From NCBI RefSeq assembly GCF_009707325.1, contig NZ_CP046103.1, positions 4,040,744-4,104,743 on the forward strand: 64,000 nucleotides of DNA. The letters are read 5' to 3'. The DNA is from Pseudomonas sp. IB20 (GTDB lineage Bacteria; Pseudomonadota; Gammaproteobacteria; Pseudomonadales; Pseudomonadaceae). Shown one piece after another: positions 1 to 8,050 of the stretch. Each line of letters opens with the position of its first letter. Positions within the stretch are counted from its first letter, which is position 1. The position numbers and the translations under genes were made by a program. The notes beneath the pieces were generated by a model. It did not search any database. It saw only the letters and a program-made list of their open reading frames with translations, and was not told the origin of the DNA.

Positions 1-568
1 ACCCCAGCGCAGGCACCAGGAGTACAGCGTCTTTCTAACGGTCATGCGTCACCTGTTTGTTTTTATCTGTGACGAAATCGAACCCGTCCGGCTCGTGGCA
101 GGGCGGAGTGATCAGGGTGGGTAAACCCTGGGTCTTGGCCTTTTGCGTGGGAACGCAAGGAGGGTCACAGTAAAACGCGGCGCATTGTACATCGCTCGAC
201 AGCTTCTGGGCGCCCCCGCAGAGCGCTTGCGACAATCTGTCAGAGATTCCTTACAGCAAGACACCGCCCATAAATGACTGGCCCATTGCGTAATTTTTAC
301 GTTACATCGCGTAAACCCAGCGTTACAGGCAGCTGAATCCGTCACCCTCCAGAAAATTGTCGGCGGGCAATTTCTGATCAATCGGTTCAGCCAGCTCGCT
401 GTTTTTTCTGGAAAAACATAAGCGATGAAAAAACAGAAGAAAAAATCCAAATGAGACCGTGTCAATAAATTTTTTGCATTCCGAAACACTCTCGCCTAGG
501 TTCTTCCACTTGCCCAGCGAAGCCCGCTGGCAAGCCGTTCTCAAACAACGTCCTCTAGGAGATACACC
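1..568. other. Intergenic region upstream of the small peptide gene
   Basis: No convincing gene is seen here. A cysteine-containing minus-strand open frame at 35-235 lacks family resemblance and a ribosome site. The part nearest the peptide gene (about 380-480) is AT-rich, contains imperfect inverted A/T tracts, and is the likely promoter region; no clear -35/-10 pair was identified. The ribosome binding site of the next gene (AGGAG at 557-561) lies at the right end. Confidence 0.5.
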
Positions 569-706
569 ATGCAAGCACTGGAAAACGACCTGGAAACCGA
601 ACTGCAACTCGACGATTGGTTTGAAGCGCCGACCCATGAGGCCGCCGTTGAAATGATGCAAGCCGATGCCGTTGTGCCATTTGGCACGGCGATGTGGCCT
701 TTCTAA
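569..706 (+). CDS. 45-residue acidic peptide, possible RiPP-type precursor
   Basis: The reading frame starts at ATG 569, eight bases after a strong AGGAG, and ends at TAA 704-706. The peptide is 45 residues: an acidic N-terminal two thirds (ENDLETELQLDDWFEA) followed by a hydrophobic, uncharged tail ending VVPFGTAMWPF. It has no signal peptide and no cysteine. A leader-like acidic half with a distinct aromatic C-terminal block is the usual architecture of precursors of ribosomally made, modified peptides. The next gene, on the same strand, is an M29/NicX-like metalloenzyme, with a perfect hairpin in between. I do not recognise the family. The coding call rests on the ribosome site, codon usage like the neighbours, and position; the precursor role is inference. 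It could instead be a small regulatory or carrier peptide. Confidence 0.6.
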   Translation: MQALENDLETELQLDDWFEAPTHEAAVEMMQADAVVPFGTAMWPF

Positions 707-722
707 CACCCGGTAGGCATCC

Positions 723-748
723 GGCAGATGCAGTGCACGGCATCTGCC
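723..748 (+). terminator. Perfect 9-bp intercistronic hairpin
   Basis: GGCAGATGC (723-731) and GCATCTGCC (740-748) are exact reverse complements around an 8-base loop. There is no T-run after it. It may attenuate read-through or stabilise the upstream message, so the peptide would be made in excess of the downstream enzyme. Confidence 0.5.
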
Positions 749-779
749 CCCTTACCCAAGGCACACAAGGACACACGTC

Positions 780-1739
780 ATGGACAAGGCCCGCGCCGTC
801 GAACACTTTCTCTACTACCTCGCACACCACCCGGCCCTCAACGGCCTGAGCCGCCCTACCGTGCTGCTGGGCCATACTGAGCGCTACGACGCCATCGCCC
901 AAACGATCACCCATGGCAGCGCCGCCCGCTTCAATTTCCAGGTGCAGCGCCTGGACCTGGCCGCCAGCGAGACCCTGGCCCAAGCCATCGAAGCCTGCGA
1001 CCTGTACCTGTTTCTCTACGACTCCTCGACCCTGCCCAACCCACGCGCTGAAGGCCCGGACTTCATCCGCGCCCTGCACGGCGTGATGGCTGAGCACTGG
1101 AAGAAATCCCTGCTGTTCAAGGATTATGGCGACTACTTCTACGACACCTTCAGCGTCGAGCCACAGCGCATTGCCGACCTCAACGCCACGCTGATCCGGC
1201 GCATGTCCCAGGCCAACGTGCTGAGCTTTACCGACAAGCACGGCTCACGCCTGGAAGCGCCGATGAGCAGCATCAAGAAGTGGACCAATATCAACGGCGT
1301 CGGCAACCACGACCTGGCGCCAGGCGAGATCGCCACCCACAGCGAGGCCATCAACGGCCAGGTGCGGTTTGTCGGCACCTTTCTGAGCACCATCCCGTTT
1401 GCGCGCAAATACGGCGTGCTGCAATCACCGCTGGAGCTGTGGATCGAGAACTCGACGATTTGCAGCGTGGCCAGCGACGTGCCGGGGCTGGCGGATGACT
1501 TCAACAAATACCTGAATGCCAACCCGTCCAACCGCCGCGTGGAAGAGCTGGGGATTGGCACCAATGAAGGGGTCAAGGATTTGTATGCGCGCAACGCCGG
1601 GTTTGAAGAGCGCCACTGCGGTTTGCACCTGGGCTTGGGTGGCGGGCAGAAAGGCAGCCATCATTTGGATTTGATCTTTGCCAGCGGGGTGTTGGCACTG
1701 GATGACAAGCCAGTGTTTGATGGGACGTTTGCGTTTTAG
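780..1739 (+). CDS. M29-family / NicX-like metalloenzyme
   Basis: A 319-residue soluble protein with the look of the leucyl aminopeptidase (aminopeptidase T, M29) family, which also includes the Fe-dependent ring-cleaving 2,5-dihydroxypyridine dioxygenase NicX. The C-terminal third carries the family's metal-site pattern: GTNEG near residue 260, ERHCGLH at 277-283, and SHHLD at 293-297 with an H-x-D pair (H295, D297). No signal peptide is present. ATG 780 follows AAGGA at the expected distance. It is the second gene after the 45-residue peptide gene, 73 bases downstream, and is followed by a REPIN and a terminator, so the two form a short unit. The substrate cannot be deduced: it may process the peptide, or be an unrelated hydrolase or dioxygenase. 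Confidence 0.65.
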   Translation: MDKARAVEHFLYYLAHHPALNGLSRPTVLLGHTERYDAIAQTITHGSAARFNFQVQRLDLAASETLAQAIEACDLYLFLYDSSTLPNPRAEGPDFIRALHGVMAEHWKKSLLFKDYGDYFYDTFSVEPQRIADLNATLIRRMSQANVLSFTDKHGSRLEAPMSSIKKWTNINGVGNHDLAPGEIATHSEAINGQVRFVGTFLSTIPFARKYGVLQSPLELWIENSTICSVASDVPGLADDFNKYLNANPSNRRVEELGIGTNEGVKDLYARNAGFEERHCGLHLGLGGGQKGSHHLDLIFASGVLALDDKPVFDGTFAF

Positions 1740-1768
1740 AACCCAAATACCAGAGACACTGAGGATCA

Positions 1769-1857
1769 ATGTGGGAGCTGGCTTGCCTGCGATATAGGCA
1801 CCTCGGTCTATCAGACAGACTGCGGTGATGCCATCGCAGGCAAGCCAGCTCCCACAC
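1769..1857. repeat. REPIN (paired REP inverted repeat)
   Basis: Two REP cores in inverted orientation (GTGGGAGCTGGCTTGCCTGC ... and its complement) flank a central spacer. This is the common intergenic repeat of the P. fluorescens group, here between two convergent genes. Confidence 0.85.
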
Positions 1858-1882
1858 TTGAATGGACTACCAAATTGAGACC

Positions 1883-1915
1883 AAAAAAAACGCCAACCCT
1901 AAGGTTGGCGTTTTT
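1883..1915. terminator. Bidirectional rho-independent terminator
   Basis: CGCCAACC (1891-1898) pairs with GGTTGGCG (1903-1910), with an A-run before and a T-run after. It serves the M29 gene on one strand and rluB on the other. Confidence 0.9.
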
Positions 1916-1929
1916 GTGCAGCCGTTACA

Positions 1930-3174
1930 TCACTGCGGCTTCTTGCGACCAAAACCAGGACGCTGACCGGAACCCGCCGGGGCGCCACGGCGCTTGCCCG
2001 ATGGCTCGTCGGCGACCAGTTTCAAGCCTGGACGCTTTTTCGGCGCGGGCTTGGCTGGGCGCTTGGTGTTGGCGCTGTCGGCTGGGCGGTCGGATGCCGG
2101 AGCACCACGGCCTTCACCACGGTTACCGCGACCGCCACTTGGGGCTTCGCCACCACGCGCAGGGCGCGGGGTGCGCGGTGCACGCTCGCCTTCCTGACGG
2201 GACGGCGCCGTTGGGCGACGCTCGCCTTCGATGTGTGGCTCACGGGAGATACGACCGCCGGTAGCCGGTGCATTCAGCGCGGGGCGCAGGGTGCGGGCAA
2301 CACGTTCGGTGCGCGCCACAGGGCGCGACGATTTACGCTGCATACGCTCAAGCTTGTCTTTGCTCTTGGCGTTCATCTGCGGCATAGCAACCGGCGTCAG
2401 GCCGACTTCGGCGCTGAGGATGTCGACTTCGTACTGGCTCATTTCGCGCCAGCGGCCCATCGGCAGGTCGGAGTTCAAGAACACCGGGCCGAAACGCACG
2501 CGCTTCAGGCGGCTAACCACCAGGCCCTGGGATTCCCACAGGCGACGTACTTCACGGTTACGGCCTTCCATCACCACGCAGTGGTACCAGTGGTTGAAAC
2601 CTTCGCCGCCGGGCGCCTGCTTGATGTCGGTGAACTTGGCCGGGCCGTCTTCAAGGACCACGCCGGCTTTCAAGCGCTCGATCATCTCGTCATCGACTTC
2701 GCCACGTACACGCACCGCGTACTCGCGGTCCATCTCGTAGGACGGGTGCATCAGGCGGTTGGCCAGTTCACCGTCGGTGGTGAACATCAGCAAGCCGGTG
2801 GTGTTGATGTCCAGACGGCCGATGTTGATCCAGCGGCCTTCTTTAGGCTTAGGCATCTTGTCGAACACGGTCGGACGGCCTTCCGGGTCGTCACGGGTGC
2901 AGATTTCGCCATCAGGCTTGTTGTACATGATCACGCGGCGCACCGATTCGGCGGCCTCTTCACGCTTGATGACCTTGCCATCAATGGTGATTGCATCGTG
3001 CAGGTCGACGCGCTGGCCAAGGGTGGCTTCTACGCTGTTGACCTTGATGCGCTTCTGGGTGATCCAGGCTTCGACGTCGCGGCGCGAGCCCACGCCGATA
3101 CGCGCCAGCACCTTTTGCAGTTTTTCGCCTGCTGGGCCGATTTCCTGGCTGTCGTTCTGGTCTTGGTCGTTCAT
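1930..3174 (-). CDS. rluB: 23S rRNA pseudouridine(2605) synthase RluB
   Basis: Converts U2605 of 23S rRNA to pseudouridine during large-subunit maturation. The protein has an N-terminal S4 RNA-binding domain (GEKLQKVLARIGVGSRRDVE, about residues 17-36), the RsuA/RluB/E/F catalytic domain with GRLDINTTGLL carrying the catalytic aspartate, and the NREVRRLWE motif. A long basic, proline- and arginine-rich tail, typical of Pseudomonas RluB, occupies roughly the last 140 residues. ATG 3174 is chosen because GGGAGG sits 8 bases upstream; an in-frame GTG at 3183 overlaps that ribosome site and is rejected. It is the last gene of a minus-strand run. Confidence 0.93.
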   Translation of the reverse strand: MNDQDQNDSQEIGPAGEKLQKVLARIGVGSRRDVEAWITQKRIKVNSVEATLGQRVDLHDAITIDGKVIKREEAAESVRRVIMYNKPDGEICTRDDPEGRPTVFDKMPKPKEGRWINIGRLDINTTGLLMFTTDGELANRLMHPSYEMDREYAVRVRGEVDDEMIERLKAGVVLEDGPAKFTDIKQAPGGEGFNHWYHCVVMEGRNREVRRLWESQGLVVSRLKRVRFGPVFLNSDLPMGRWREMSQYEVDILSAEVGLTPVAMPQMNAKSKDKLERMQRKSSRPVARTERVARTLRPALNAPATGGRISREPHIEGERRPTAPSRQEGERAPRTPRPARGGEAPSGGRGNRGEGRGAPASDRPADSANTKRPAKPAPKKRPGLKLVADEPSGKRRGAPAGSGQRPGFGRKKPQ

Positions 3175-3318
3175 CTTAAGCACCTCCCGGTGGGTCGATC
3201 CAGGCGTGGCCTGAAGAGTGTTGAAAGCGGGGCTTTGGCCGAATACGTCGCCAAAGGGTCGCGAATCATACGCGCATAGCGCGCATTACGCATCAGAGAC
3301 TAGTCGATAACGCCCAAG

Positions 3319-3510
3319 TCATTTGCTTTTCCGCCGACCGGTGGCGCCCAGCGCCAGCAGCCGCAGCTCGGCTTCGGCCAGTACCGTGCGTTTGTCGACT
3401 TTGTCGAGTTTCTTCCAGGCGCGGATTTCGCCCTTGCTGCGGCCACAGCCGACGCAGATGTCGTCGCTGAATTTGCAGATGCTGATGCAAGGGTCTTTGG
3501 TGGAAATCAT
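3319..3510 (-). CDS. DUF1289 family protein
   Basis: A 63-residue protein beginning MISTKDPCISICKF, with the four-cysteine pattern of DUF1289 (C-x3-C-x6-C-x2-C: PCISIC...CVGCGR). This suggests a small metal-binding or redox-sensitive protein of unknown function. ATG 3510 is chosen because the family starts just before the first cysteine; an upstream in-frame start at 3543 would lie in the neighbouring repeat. It sits between scpB and rluB on the same strand. The C-terminus is basic. Confidence 0.8.
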   Translation of the reverse strand: MISTKDPCISICKFSDDICVGCGRSKGEIRAWKKLDKVDKRTVLAEAELRLLALGATGRRKSK

Positions 3511-3521
3511 CGCTATAACTC

Positions 3522-3594
3522 TCGTTCCCACGCTACGCGTCACAAACGGACACAGAGCGTCCAGGCGGCGTTCCCACGCAGAGCGTGGGAACGA
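3522..3594. repeat. Inverted repeat with GTTCCCACGC cores
   Basis: TCGTTCCCACGC at 3522-3533 is the reverse complement of GCGTGGGAACGA at 3583-3594, with a second nested copy just inside the right arm. It is a different repeat class from the GTGGGAGC REPINs and lies between scpB and the DUF1289 gene. Confidence 0.75.
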
Positions 3595-3656
3595 TCAAAA
3601 CACAGCGGCCTGTATCAGAGGCGCTTGACGCTGAATACCTTACCGCTGGCGGTGAG

Positions 3657-4607
3657 TCAGGGCTCAAACGAGCGGCGCTCGTTTTCGATGGCTTCGGCCA
3701 ACGCTTGTGCTTCAGCCTCTTCGTCACTCAATTCGGGTTGCCCCAAGGCGGCGACAGCGGCCAGGAGCTTCTCGCGAGCTTCGGCCACACCGAGAATGTC
3801 TTCCTCAGGCTCGATTTCGGGTTCGGCCTCAGCTTCACTATCGACCTCAGGCTCGTTTTCAACGTTCACCTGAGTTTCAGGCTCAACCGCACCGTCACGC
3901 AGCAAGTCGTCGAAGTCGGTCTTGATCCCCTGCTCCATGTCGTCCAGTTCCAGCAACAAGGTGTGGAAGCTGGTTTCATCCTTTGGTTCTTCCGGCTCTG
4001 CCGTGGCGTCTGCCAGTTCCTGCAAGCTGGCCGGGACCGGCGCGTCGTCGAAGTCCAGCACCGGCTCAGTTTCCATCTCGCGCAGTTCGGCCAACAGCGG
4101 CAGGTCGTCGAGGTTTTTCAGGTTGAAGTGGTCGAGGAACACCTTGGTGGTGGCGAACATCGCCGGCTTGCCGGGCACGTCACGGTAGCCGACGATGCGG
4201 ATCCACTCGCGCTCCAGCAGTGTCTTGACAATGTGGCTGTTGACCGCCACGCCGCGCACGTCCTCGATCTCGCCCCGAGTGATCGGCTGGCGATAGGCGA
4301 TCAACGCCATGGTCTCCAGCATTGCCCGTGAATAACGCTGCGGGCGCTCTTCCCACAAGCGACCGACCCACGGGGAAAACTTCTCACGAATCTGCAGGCG
4401 ATAACCCGACGCCACTTCGCGCAACTCAAACGCACGGCCGTCGCAGGACTTGCGCAGGATTTCCAGGGCCTTCTTGAACACAGGCGGCTCAGGGCGCTCG
4501 GCCTCTTCAAAGAGTTCGAACAGGCGCTCCAGGGATTGTGGTTTACCCGAGGCCAGGAGAAAGGCTTCCAGCAGCGGCGCCAGTTCGCGGGGTTCAGTCA
4601 AATTCAT
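3657..4607 (-). CDS. scpB: Segregation and condensation protein B (ScpB)
   Basis: Subunit of the Smc-ScpAB condensin complex that organises and segregates the chromosome. The N-terminal two thirds (about residues 8-180) shows the two winged-helix domains of ScpB, including RYSRAMLETMALIAYRQPIT and RGVAVNSHIVKTLLEREWI. The last 120 residues are strongly acidic and low-complexity, which makes the protein longer (316 residues) than the usual 190-200; this tail is common in Pseudomonas ScpB. It starts 12 bases after scpA ends, in the expected scpA-scpB order. Confidence 0.92.
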   Translation of the reverse strand: MNLTEPRELAPLLEAFLLASGKPQSLERLFELFEEAERPEPPVFKKALEILRKSCDGRAFELREVASGYRLQIREKFSPWVGRLWEERPQRYSRAMLETMALIAYRQPITRGEIEDVRGVAVNSHIVKTLLEREWIRIVGYRDVPGKPAMFATTKVFLDHFNLKNLDDLPLLAELREMETEPVLDFDDAPVPASLQELADATAEPEEPKDETSFHTLLLELDDMEQGIKTDFDDLLRDGAVEPETQVNVENEPEVDSEAEAEPEIEPEEDILGVAEAREKLLAAVAALGQPELSDEEAEAQALAEAIENERRSFEP

Positions 4608-4619
4608 CGATTCAGCTCT

Positions 4620-5438
4620 TTATTCGGCTCGCGCCCGCACGTGGATAGCCGCAAAAGGCTCATTCTGGACCAGCTCGACCAAGGACTCCTTGACCAGTTC
4701 AAGCACCGCCATAAAGGTCACCACCACCCCCAGACGCCCTTCTTCTTTGGTGAACAGCTCGACAAAGGGTACAAACCCGCCACCCTTGAGGCGTTCAAGC
4801 ACATCGCTCATGCGCTCGCGGGTCGACAGGGCCTCGCGGCTGACCTGATGGCTTTCAAACATGTCGCCACGGCGCAGTACTTCGGCCATGGACATCAGCA
4901 ATTCTTCCAGGCTCACGTCCGGCAATAGCTTGCGCGCCCGGGCTTCCGGGGCGTCGAGCTTGGGCACCACCACATCACGGCCAACGCGGCTCAAACCGTC
5001 GATGCCTTCGGCAGCCGCCTTGAAGCGCTCGTACTCTTGCAGGCGGCGGATCAGTTCGGCGCGCGGGTCGTCTTCTTCGGCCTCGATGGTCTCCGAGCGC
5101 GGCAACAGCATGCGCGACTTGATCTCGGCGAGCATGGCGGCCATCACTAGGTACTCGGCCGCCAGCTCCAGGCGCACCGTCTGCATCAACTCGACATAGC
5201 CCATGTACTGGCGGGTAATTTCCGCCACGGGGATGTCGAGGATGTTGATGTTCTGTTTGCGGATCAGGTACAGCAGCAAGTCCAGCGGGCCTTCGAAGGC
5301 TTCAAGGAACACCTCCAGGGCGTCCGGCGGGATGTACAAATCCAGCGGCATTTCCAGGACTGCCTGGCCATAGACCATGGCAAAGGGCAGTTCCTGCTGG
5401 GCGCCGGCCTGGCTGTCGACAGTTTCCACCACCGACAT
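4620..5438 (-). CDS. scpA: Segregation and condensation protein A (ScpA)
   Basis: Kleisin subunit bridging Smc heads in the condensin complex. The diagnostic segment FEGPLDLLLYLIRKQNINIL begins near residue 48, followed by AAEYLVMAAMLAEIKSRMLL; the C-terminal winged helix is present. The 272-residue length is normal. About 40 extra N-terminal residues precede the conserved core. The gene directly abuts yciO upstream (yciO stop at 5439, scpA start at 5438), indicating co-transcription and probable translational coupling. Confidence 0.92.
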   Translation of the reverse strand: MSVVETVDSQAGAQQELPFAMVYGQAVLEMPLDLYIPPDALEVFLEAFEGPLDLLLYLIRKQNINILDIPVAEITRQYMGYVELMQTVRLELAAEYLVMAAMLAEIKSRMLLPRSETIEAEEDDPRAELIRRLQEYERFKAAAEGIDGLSRVGRDVVVPKLDAPEARARKLLPDVSLEELLMSMAEVLRRGDMFESHQVSREALSTRERMSDVLERLKGGGFVPFVELFTKEEGRLGVVVTFMAVLELVKESLVELVQNEPFAAIHVRARAE

Positions 5439-6068
5439 TCAGGCCTCGACCATAAAGGGCGTCGGGTCGCCGCAGCCCACCCGCACCACTTGCGGCTCGC
5501 CATCGGCCAGGTTGATCACGGTGGAGGCTTTATTGCCGCCGTAGCCGCCGTCGATGATCAGGTCGACGTGTTTCTCCAGCAGGCGGCGCATTTCGTAAGG
5601 GTCGTACAACGGCTCTTCTTCGCCGGGCAGGATCAACGACACGCTCATCAACGGCTCACCCAGCTCAGCCAGCAACGCCAGGGCAATCGGATGTTCCGGC
5701 ACGCGCAGGCCGATGGTGCGCTTCTTAGGGTGCAGCAACAGCCGCGGCACTTCGCGGGTGGCATTCAGAATAAAGGTGTAAGGCCCCGGCGTATGGGCTT
5801 TGAGCAGGCGGAAGGTGCCGGTGTCGACCTTGGCGAACAGGCCCAACTGGGACAAATCGCTGCAGATCAGCGCAAAGTTGTGGTTCTTGTCCAGGTTACG
5901 CAGGCGTCTGACCCGTTCAACCGCGTTCTTGTCGCCGATCTGGCAACCAATCGCGTAGGACGAGTCGGTTGGGTAGATCACCACGCCGCCGGCGCGAATG
6001 ATCTCCACGGCCTGTTTAATCAGGCGCGCTTGCGGGTTTTCCGGATGAATCTGGAAGAATTGACTCAC
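5439..6068 (-). CDS. yciO: YciO/YrdC/Sua5 family protein (threonylcarbamoyl-AMP synthase-like)
   Basis: A 209-residue protein of the Sua5/YciO/YrdC family, which makes threonylcarbamoyl-AMP for the tRNA t6A modification; the YciO branch has a less certain role. The start is GTG 6068, giving MSQFFQIHPENPQ, which aligns with the N-terminus of E. coli YciO. An upstream in-frame ATG at 6107 would overlap the preceding gene and is rejected. The motifs GGVVIYPTDSSYAIGC and PGPYTFIL are visible. It lies between the PHP phosphatase gene and scpA, matching the E. coli pairing of rnm (trpH) with yciO. Confidence 0.88.
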   Translation of the reverse strand: MSQFFQIHPENPQARLIKQAVEIIRAGGVVIYPTDSSYAIGCQIGDKNAVERVRRLRNLDKNHNFALICSDLSQLGLFAKVDTGTFRLLKAHTPGPYTFILNATREVPRLLLHPKKRTIGLRVPEHPIALALLAELGEPLMSVSLILPGEEEPLYDPYEMRRLLEKHVDLIIDGGYGGNKASTVINLADGEPQVVRVGCGDPTPFMVEA

Positions 6069-6081
6069 TTGCTCTACCTGT

Positions 6082-6945
6082 TCAGACGGTGGCAATAATG
6101 GGGTCATGCTTGAATCGCCCCCACAACAGCGGCAGGTCTTCCGGGACCTGGCGATACTCGCCAATCTCGGACCAGCCGCCTGGGCCATGAAAATCACTGC
6201 CGGCGCTGACCAGCAGACCAAATTCGCGCGCAAGAATCGCCAGGCTGCCCACCTGTTCGGCGGGTTGGTGCCCGTTGACCACTTCGATTGCGTGGCCACC
6301 CGCTCCAATATAGTCGGCAATCAGCTTGCGGCGCTTGCTGCGGGTGAAATCGTAATGCCAAGGATGCGCCAGGCTAACCCATGCCCCGGCGGCCCGCAGG
6401 GTGCCGACGGTGTCTTCCAGGGTCGGCCAGTGTTGCTTGACGTCACCCAACTTGCCGGCGCCCAGCCATTTGCGAAACGCTTCGGCGCGGTCCTTAACAA
6501 AACCTTCACGCACCATCCAGTCGGCAAAGTGCGGCCGGGCCGGTGCATTGCCGCTGTCGCCCAGTTCCTGCTGGATGGCGCGGGCGCCATCGAGGGCATT
6601 GGGCATGCCTTTAAGGCCGAGCTTGCGGCTTATTTCTTCGGACCGCAGCCAGCGGCCATCGTGCAATTGGGCGATGGCTGCGACTAACGCTGGAGCGTTT
6701 TGATCAAAGCCGTAACCGAGCACATGAATAGTGGCGCCGCCCCAGGTGCAGGACAATTCCACGCCGTTGACCAGCTGCATGCCCAACACATGCGCCGCCG
6801 TACGGGCCTCATCGAGGCCTTCGAGGGTGTCGTGGTCGGTCAACGACAGAACTCGCACGCCTTTTTCAAACGCACGCGCAACCAGTACCGCGGGCGCCAG
6901 GGCGCCGTCGGAGGCCGTGCTGTGGCAGTGCAAATCAACATTCAC
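6082..6945 (-). CDS. PHP-domain phosphoesterase (RNase AM / YciV family)
   Basis: A 287-residue PHP-domain hydrolase. The motif DLHCHSTASDGAL at residues 4-16, LTDHDTLEG, NGVELSC, SLAHPWHYD and SAGSDFHGP form the polynuclear metal site of the PHP fold. The family includes E. coli YciV (RNase AM), which degrades 3',5'-nucleoside bisphosphates and trims rRNA 5' ends. GTG 6945 is preferred because it places the start at MNVDLHCHS, as in the family; a TTG at 6987 lacks a ribosome site. It is the first gene of the minus-strand run and is divergent from yciB. Confidence 0.87.
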   Translation of the reverse strand: MNVDLHCHSTASDGALAPAVLVARAFEKGVRVLSLTDHDTLEGLDEARTAAHVLGMQLVNGVELSCTWGGATIHVLGYGFDQNAPALVAAIAQLHDGRWLRSEEISRKLGLKGMPNALDGARAIQQELGDSGNAPARPHFADWMVREGFVKDRAEAFRKWLGAGKLGDVKQHWPTLEDTVGTLRAAGAWVSLAHPWHYDFTRSKRRKLIADYIGAGGHAIEVVNGHQPAEQVGSLAILAREFGLLVSAGSDFHGPGGWSEIGEYRQVPEDLPLLWGRFKHDPIIATV

Positions 6946-7032
6946 GGAAGTGTGTAACCTCAAGTCAGCTGGCGCTTTCGCTACCAAGGATGTTTGTTAT
7001 TATGCCGCCACATCCAGCTTCTGGCTCTTACT

Positions 7033-7629
7033 GTGAAACAATTCATCGACTTCATCCCGCTGTTGCTGTTTTTCATCGTTTACAAACTCGACCCCAGGGT
7101 CATCGATATCGCCGGCCATGAGCTGAACGTCGGAGGCATCTACAGCGCCACCGCGGTACTGATCATCAGCTCTTTGGTGGTCTACGGCGCCCTCTTCATC
7201 TCCCAACGCAAACTCGAGAAAAGCCAATGGCTGACCCTGGTCGCCTGCCTGGTCTTCGGCAGCCTGACCCTGGCCTTCCACAGCGAAACCTTCCTTAAAT
7301 GGAAAGCCCCGGTGGTGAACTGGCTGTTCGCCCTGGCGTTTATCGGCAGCCACTTCATCGGTGATCGCCTGCTGATCAAGCGGATCATGGGCCACGCGCT
7401 GACCCTGCCGGAGCCGGTGTGGACACGTTTGAACGTGGCCTGGGTCGTGTTTTTCCTGTTCTGCGGCGCCGCCAACCTGTTCGTGGCCTTTACCTTCCAA
7501 GACTACTGGGTTGACTTCAAGGTGTTCGGCAGCCTGGGCCTGACCGTATTGTTCCTGATCGGCCAGGGCATCTACCTGTCGCGCCACCTGCATGACACCG
7601 ACCCTACTACGCCGAAAACCGAGGACTGA
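7033..7629 (+). CDS. yciB: Inner-membrane septation protein A (YciB/IspZ)
   Basis: A 198-residue inner-membrane protein with five to six hydrophobic helices, beginning MKQFIDFIPLLLFF, the signature N-terminus of YciB/IspZ. The family affects cell-envelope integrity and septation and interacts with division and elongation machinery. GTG 7033 is used since it precedes KQFIDFIP; an earlier ATG at 6994 would add 13 unrelated residues. The HFIGDRLLIKRIMG and FCGAANLFVAF segments are conserved. yciI follows one base after its stop. Confidence 0.9.
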   Translation: MKQFIDFIPLLLFFIVYKLDPRVIDIAGHELNVGGIYSATAVLIISSLVVYGALFISQRKLEKSQWLTLVACLVFGSLTLAFHSETFLKWKAPVVNWLFALAFIGSHFIGDRLLIKRIMGHALTLPEPVWTRLNVAWVVFFLFCGAANLFVAFTFQDYWVDFKVFGSLGLTVLFLIGQGIYLSRHLHDTDPTTPKTED

Positions 7630-7630
7630 C

Positions 7631-7930
7631 ATGCTCTACGCCATCATTGCTACCGACGTTGCCAACTCGCTGGAAAAACGCCTGAGCGTGCGCCCGGCTC
7701 ACGTGGAGCGCCTCAAAGTACTGCAAGCCGAAGGCCGCCTGGTGCTGGCCGGTCCGCACCCGGCAGTGGACAGCAATGACCCAGGCGCGGCGGGTTTCAC
7801 CGGTAGCTTGATCATCGCCGAGTTCGCCTCCCTCGCCGACGCCCAAGCCTGGGCCAAGGCCGACCCGTATATCGCGGCGGGTGTCTACGCGGATGTGGTG
7901 ATCAAGCCGTTTAAGCAAGTCCTGCCTTAA
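7631..7930 (+). CDS. yciI: YciI family protein
   Basis: A 99-residue YciI-like protein (dimeric alpha+beta barrel fold). The start ATG 7631 gives MLYAIIATDVANSLEKRL; the HVERL and AGPHPAVDSN segments match the conserved His and the substrate-loop region of the family. YciI of Haemophilus is suggested to be a small hydrolase, but the function is unproven. It begins one base after the yciB stop codon, so the two are coupled, as in the E. coli yci neighbourhood. Confidence 0.9.
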   Translation: MLYAIIATDVANSLEKRLSVRPAHVERLKVLQAEGRLVLAGPHPAVDSNDPGAAGFTGSLIIAEFASLADAQAWAKADPYIAAGVYADVVIKPFKQVLP

Positions 7931-7951
7931 ACAAGCTTTCTTGAGTAAAGT

Positions 7952-7978
7952 CGCGCCGAAGCAATTGCGTTCGGCGCG
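7952..7978. terminator. Strong hairpin after yciI
   Basis: CGCGCCGAA (7952-7960) pairs perfectly with TTCGGCGCG (7970-7978). No T-run follows, so it may end transcription weakly or protect the 3' end of the yciB-yciI message. Confidence 0.5.
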
Positions 7979-8050
7979 CTCCTAATTGCTCATTATTCTG
8001 GGTAACCTGCCGACAACGTTCTGAATATTCGTGTGGAATCAGGAGTTCCG

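Noticed and set aside
35..235. 66-codon cysteine-containing minus-strand frame at the left end
   Set aside because: No ribosome site, no recognised family, and the window edge prevents context; too weak to call.
6069..6107. Earlier ATG start for yciO at 6107
   Set aside because: It would overlap the preceding PHP gene and add 13 residues absent from YciO.
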